From assembly GCA_029531795.1 (NCBI GenBank), contig JAPEIS010000001.1, forward strand, positions 1,984,001-2,048,000: DNA of 64,000 bases. Reading direction: 5' to 3'. The translations under genes were made by a program, and so were the position numbers. Under the pieces are notes generated by a model that was not told the origin of the DNA, searched no databases, and saw only the letters and a program-made list of their open reading frames with translations. This DNA is from Sclerotinia nivalis. Taxonomy: Eukaryota; Ascomycota; Leotiomycetes; Helotiales; Sclerotiniaceae. Of the stretch, positions 60,209 to 64,000 are shown in pieces. Within the stretch, counting starts at the first letter, position 1. Each line of letters begins with the position of its first letter.

Positions 60209-63200
60209 TTAATCCTCCCTCGCACTAACTTCATCAAAAACAGCTTCTGCCTCCTCCCTCATCCTAACTCCCTGATCTCCTGCCACCAATCCCAAAGCTC
60301 TATCTCTGGATGGTTTCTCCGCACTCCTATTGTTCTTCCGCCTCTCTCCAGACTGGCTTCTTGGCAATTTTCCCCGTCCCTTTTCTCTCATCTTAGCTAC
60401 TTCTTCCAAGCTACTTTTCCATGATCCGTCACCACCATCACCATCACCAAATCCAAATCCCCTTTCAAAATTTCCTTTCTTGTCTTTCTCTGTACTTATC
60501 TTAGTCATTTGTAACCTTCTGATATCTCCCCTCCTCTTCTGAGCAGTCTGCCTTGCAACATGCGCCAAGCTGTTTACACCAAGTCCATCCAATGCACTGA
60601 GATCCGTGAGTAGTTTTCTGATTTTGTATCCTGTGATTTCTTCAATGAATTTGTCCACTCCCTCTTCACAAGCTGCTGCAGTAGCGACCCTCAATCCCCT
60701 GAACATCTTCTTTGTATCTCTTTCTTGTCGGGTCTGTTTTTCCAACGATTTAAGTTGATTTTGTAAATCACCGACTGATTCAGAGACTGATAGTTTAGGA
60801 TTGATATCTAACAGGGTAGGAATATCAGGCAGCTTTGCATAAGAAAGAACTTGGCCTTGAACGTAGTCAGGTCTTGTTGATTGACTTGACTGAGTAGCTT
60901 GGATGGGTATTGGTATGGAGGTAGCATTTGAATGTGGTGGCGGTACTTGATCCACTATTGACCTTCTTTTGACCGGATCAGGAAGTGGTGCTGATATTTG
61001 TTCTGATGTTGATTTTCCTCCACTTTTACGAACATCAGATTGACGAGGAAAAAGACCTTCATCGGCTGATACATCCGGTTCTTTTTGTTTCTCCTTCAAG
61101 CCAATGCCCGTTCTCTTCATTCCGTCATGTTCATACAAAGGAGCATCTCTTTCCATGTGGTGTTTGAGGGATTGACTTGCTATGGCCTTTGTACTCTTAT
61201 CTAAATTAGTCATAGATAGATTGCACCCCTCACAATGTACTGCTTCTGGAACCTCACACATTCGCATATTTCTCTTCTTGGAAGTTGGTCCAAATCCAAT
61301 GGACGGACTCGGCACCGATGCCATATTCGGACGGACTTTTGAGTCCTTGATGGTATTTAACTCTACGTTACACTGGGTACAACGAAGTGGAGATTGTGGA
61401 GTGCAAGGCGACGCCACAGTGGAAGCAGCGCGTGAAATTTGATGTGGAGGTACCGGCTCGGAGACACTGATAGTCTTTGCTTCTTGGGGTAGTTGTCGTC
61501 TTTGAGTTTCGCCGATTAAAGAAGACTTAAGAACAAGACCTCGACGTTGTTGACTTTGAACAGTAACGGGAATCTGAGTAGTGAAATGTGGAGCTCGGGT
61601 AATGAATGATGGGGCAGCACTTGTCTGAGTGGCATGATTTTTGAGCAGACGTGTATCTTTTTGTGCTATGGCGTCCCCAATGGTAAGCACAGCACGAGTT
61701 TTGTTTGGAAGTTGCTCTAGACTGGCGAAATCTGCCACCCCAATATTATCACCTTCTTCGGGACCAACGAATGAATGTGGATAAATGGTTATAGCTGATG
61801 GTATGGGAATGTCAGATGACGTGATACTAGTAGGAGTTCGAGGGATTTGATCTGGGATAGAACGAGTGTGCTCCGGTGGAGTATCGAGATGTAATACTAT
61901 AGAAGAAGACTGTGAGTTTGGCTGACTCGTGAATTCCGAGTACGGAGGCGATGCAGCAGCGTCTCCAGCCAACTTGCTCAGTCGGGCGTGTTTTATAGCA
62001 GTGCCGGACTCAGGAGCAGACTCAGGAGCAGGCTCGGCTGAGATTGGTGGCTTACGAAGCCAAGGTAAGGATTTTTTGGCAGGAGACCTCGTACGTTCAG
62101 GTGGGACAATGGGTTCCGAGCGATATGCCTGCCCAGGCGACGGTGCTCGCGGATGTGCCAGATCGCAACACGGTGGAGACTCAAGACGATCGGTAGGATC
62201 GCCTCGCTCATATGCTGGTGTCCACTCAATGACAGTTTCTTCTGACGCAATACTCATTGCCGAGATTTCTCTTTCCGGTTTCGCAGGGTCAGATACTGAT
62301 TTCTTGATCAGAACATTTGAGCCCTTTATCCCCATTTTGTCGTCTGGTAGAGTAGCTTGTGGTGGCTCTTCAATATCAGAGAGAGACCTTCTTCGGTCAA
62401 TTTCAGATTCTGCTAGCAGCCCGGCACTGCTATGCTCATATGGCACTGGCTGAACTTCCGGAACGGTACTCCTACGTTCGTATGACTGGACACCCACAAC
62501 CAATCGGTTCCGTTGTTCCGCCGATGTCACCGCTAGTCCAACAGCTTGAAACTCGGCGTGATAAGGTTTGAACTCTTGTATAGTCTCTATCGTTTGTGTG
62601 GAAAAACTGTTTGAGGGTGCAGATGAAATAGGTGTTTGCTTTGGGGCCTGCTTCGCGGTTTGAAGATATAACTCAAGTTCCCTAGTGAAACGTTTCAAAG
62701 CTCTTCTTTGGCTAGGACTACGAGAAGAAGGACTCGAAGCAATACTTTGCACAATAGAATGAACAGAAGGAGAGAATGATTTCCCTTGAGCAAGACTTGC
62801 AAGTCTGGATGCTCCAATAAATGCTGTGTTACCTGTTGAGATCCCTTTTTTAGAAGGATCGCCTGATGTAGATATCTCTGCCTGGGTGGCGCTGTGACGA
62901 GTGAAATTTTTCTCTTCGTAAAGACTCGCGAGCGTAGATGCAGCCAAAAAAGCTTTACTTCTAGCTGGAGAGACAAAACCAGTACGTATGGATGGATGAT
63001 ACTTCCTATACAAGCTCCTGGAATAAACACGACTGTCTTGCGATGCAGTCGTTCCAGGATTTGCTTGATAGCGACGGACTTGATCTACGGCTGCTCCAGT
63101 CAATTGTCTCGAGTCAATGGAGTTTGTTCGACTTCGGGCTTGAGTTTTTATATTATTTTTTGCAACACTACCCTTGATTCTATTGAAGCTCGAACATCCA

Positions 63201-63616
63201 GCGCCGTCTACAGAATGAATATGACTTTCGTCGATGGTTTTGTAAGAATGGGGTAATTTCGATTCGACGACACTTTCGGCAGGTGGAAAACAACTATCAC
63301 TCTCCTGATCCTGCCTAGTAATATTGGAACGAGGTGATTCCCATCCAAAAACTTCTTCTCTAGCTTGCTTCGAAGCACGGTTTTGCGAACGAGTAACAAT
63401 AAAGCTCTTTGAGGTTCTGGATCTTCGACTACGAGCCTTAGTCCTTTCTTTCCTTCGAGCCTGTTCTAGCGCTCGACAATTGTGTATTTCGCAAGTGCCT
63501 CTATTGGCGTGAGAGGCACAACGAGTGAAATTGGTTTGAGGACGATTCGAAGTAATATCTATGCGTGGGAACGTTCGATGAGGACAACCCTTCCAATGTA
63601 TATTGAAATTGACCAT
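60209..63616 (-). CDS. Unassigned 1135-aa protein, mostly disordered, Cys/His-rich N-terminus
   Basis: One uninterrupted exon of 1136 codons is far too long for chance, so this is a real gene. I do not recognise a family. The start MVNFNIHWKGCPHRTF is the only sensible one. Residues 11-47 contain C11, H13, C33, H36, C42, H45 and C47, a spacing that could bind zinc. Most of residues 60-960 is Ser/Thr/Pro-rich and looks disordered, with SPARSKAFLAASTLASL and NTAFIGASRLASLAQGKSF as a near-repeat. A second Cys set (CTQCNVEL near 744, HCEGC near 800) may form a split zinc ribbon. From about 960 a helical segment follows: VGDLQNQLKSLEKQTRQERD, then FIEEITGYKIRKLLTDLSAL and HVARQTAQKRRGDIRRL. It ends acidic. 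A nuclear or scaffold role is possible but unsupported. Confidence 0.65.
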   Translation of the reverse strand: MVNFNIHWKGCPHRTFPRIDITSNRPQTNFTRCASHANRGTCEIHNCRALEQARRKERTKARSRRSRTSKSFIVTRSQNRASKQAREEVFGWESPRSNITRQDQESDSCFPPAESVVESKLPHSYKTIDESHIHSVDGAGCSSFNRIKGSVAKNNIKTQARSRTNSIDSRQLTGAAVDQVRRYQANPGTTASQDSRVYSRSLYRKYHPSIRTGFVSPARSKAFLAASTLASLYEEKNFTRHSATQAEISTSGDPSKKGISTGNTAFIGASRLASLAQGKSFSPSVHSIVQSIASSPSSRSPSQRRALKRFTRELELYLQTAKQAPKQTPISSAPSNSFSTQTIETIQEFKPYHAEFQAVGLAVTSAEQRNRLVVGVQSYERRSTVPEVQPVPYEHSSAGLLAESEIDRRRSLSDIEEPPQATLPDDKMGIKGSNVLIKKSVSDPAKPEREISAMSIASEETVIEWTPAYERGDPTDRLESPPCCDLAHPRAPSPGQAYRSEPIVPPERTRSPAKKSLPWLRKPPISAEPAPESAPESGTAIKHARLSKLAGDAAASPPYSEFTSQPNSQSSSIVLHLDTPPEHTRSIPDQIPRTPTSITSSDIPIPSAITIYPHSFVGPEEGDNIGVADFASLEQLPNKTRAVLTIGDAIAQKDTRLLKNHATQTSAAPSFITRAPHFTTQIPVTVQSQQRRGLVLKSSLIGETQRRQLPQEAKTISVSEPVPPHQISRAASTVASPCTPQSPLRCTQCNVELNTIKDSKVRPNMASVPSPSIGFGPTSKKRNMRMCEVPEAVHCEGCNLSMTNLDKSTKAIASQSLKHHMERDAPLYEHDGMKRTGIGLKEKQKEPDVSADEGLFPRQSDVRKSGGKSTSEQISAPLPDPVKRRSIVDQVPPPHSNATSIPIPIQATQSSQSTRPDYVQGQVLSYAKLPDIPTLLDINPKLSVSESVGDLQNQLKSLEKQTRQERDTKKMFRGLRVATAAACEEGVDKFIEEITGYKIRKLLTDLSALDGLGVNSLAHVARQTAQKRRGDIRRLQMTKISTEKDKKGNFERGFGFGDGDGGDGSWKSSLEEVAKMREKGRGKLPRSQSGERRKNNRSAEKPSRDRALGLVAGDQGVRMREEAEAVFDEVSARED

Positions 63617-64000
63617 TATTGACTATAAGGATAGAATCTTGAAGAATGCATATTTTAGGAAATGTGAGGTCTTCAAGATTGTCGGGACAGAGAAATTAAG
63701 GGAGCTCCTCGATGTGCACTGCTCCTGCCATTCCAGTCAAAGTTTCGCACATGATCCGCCAATCTGGAAGATAAAATCCTTCCATCACGCATATGAGTTC
63801 CCTCATCGAATATCTTTGATACCGGGTGAAGAATACATATTGACCTGCCGCTGACCTTTTCTCAGAAGGTACTCAATCGCACTGAAATCCTTCTTATCTA
63901 AAGTTATACTCTTATCGAATTCAAGTCTGGAAGTACCAAGAATATTAGCAAGATTCACACAGGGAAGGCAGGAAATGGTAATTATTCAATAGTCGACGTA
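63617..64000. promoter_or_regulatory. Upstream region of the 1135-aa gene
   Basis: 384 bases to the right edge, containing the promoter and 5' UTR of the minus-strand gene ending at 60209. An 83-codon plus-strand frame here has no support. Confidence 0.4.

Overview
This window is nuclear DNA of a filamentous ascomycete. Genes carry short introns (about 45-150 nt) with GTRNGT-like donors and GCTAAT/CTAAC-like branch sites, lie on both strands, and are separated by long AT-rich spacers. Several products are typical of Pezizomycotina: a QDE-3/Sgs1-type RecQ helicase, a 2EXR-like protein, a GPI-anchored Crh glycosidase and a Bem3-type RhoGAP. The gene style resembles Leotiomycetes such as Botrytis or Sclerotinia, but that is an inference; no marker gene was compared.

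Layout. From 1 to 18.5 kb the window is gene-dense: 3' part of CDC6 (cut by the left edge), a membrane-anchored histidine acid phosphatase-like protein, an amino-acid permease, an ER alpha-1,2-mannosidase (GH47), ATG10, a U2B''/U1A-type RRM protein, ARPC1 of the Arp2/3 complex, an unassigned 365-aa protein, a flavin-dependent monooxygenase and a 2EXR-like protein. From 18.5 to 28.7 kb it is gene-poor: a decayed cytochrome P450, one intact 2-oxoglutarate/Fe(II) dioxygenase and a few possible exon relics. From 28.7 to 39.1 kb lie an ammonium transporter (Mep1/3-like by its pore residues), a 132-bp hairpin element and a large RecQ helicase gene whose HRDC-containing last exon sits behind an apparent stop codon that is intronic. 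From 39.1 to 49.5 kb there is a 6-kb spacer, a Crh-type cell-wall glycosidase, and a spacer holding a broken piece of an EF-1-alpha gene among simple repeats. From 49.5 to 64 kb lie a 1498-aa PX-PH-RhoGAP protein, a 6-kb spacer rich in short tandem repeats, and a 1135-aa unassigned, mostly disordered protein.

The genes do not form one pathway. They are mostly housekeeping (replication, repair, splicing, actin, autophagy, N-glycan trimming, nitrogen uptake, wall building, polarity). The nearest thing to an accessory cluster is the FMO, dioxygenase and dead P450 between 15.5 and 23.7 kb, and this is weak. I see no convincing new multi-gene system. The best leads are the intron that rejoins the RecQ gene, the hairpin element, the EF-1-alpha fragment, the P450 relic, the missing catalytic motif of the phosphatase-like protein, and the two large proteins without a family. 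All exon boundaries were placed by eye from splice signals, reading phase and protein continuity.
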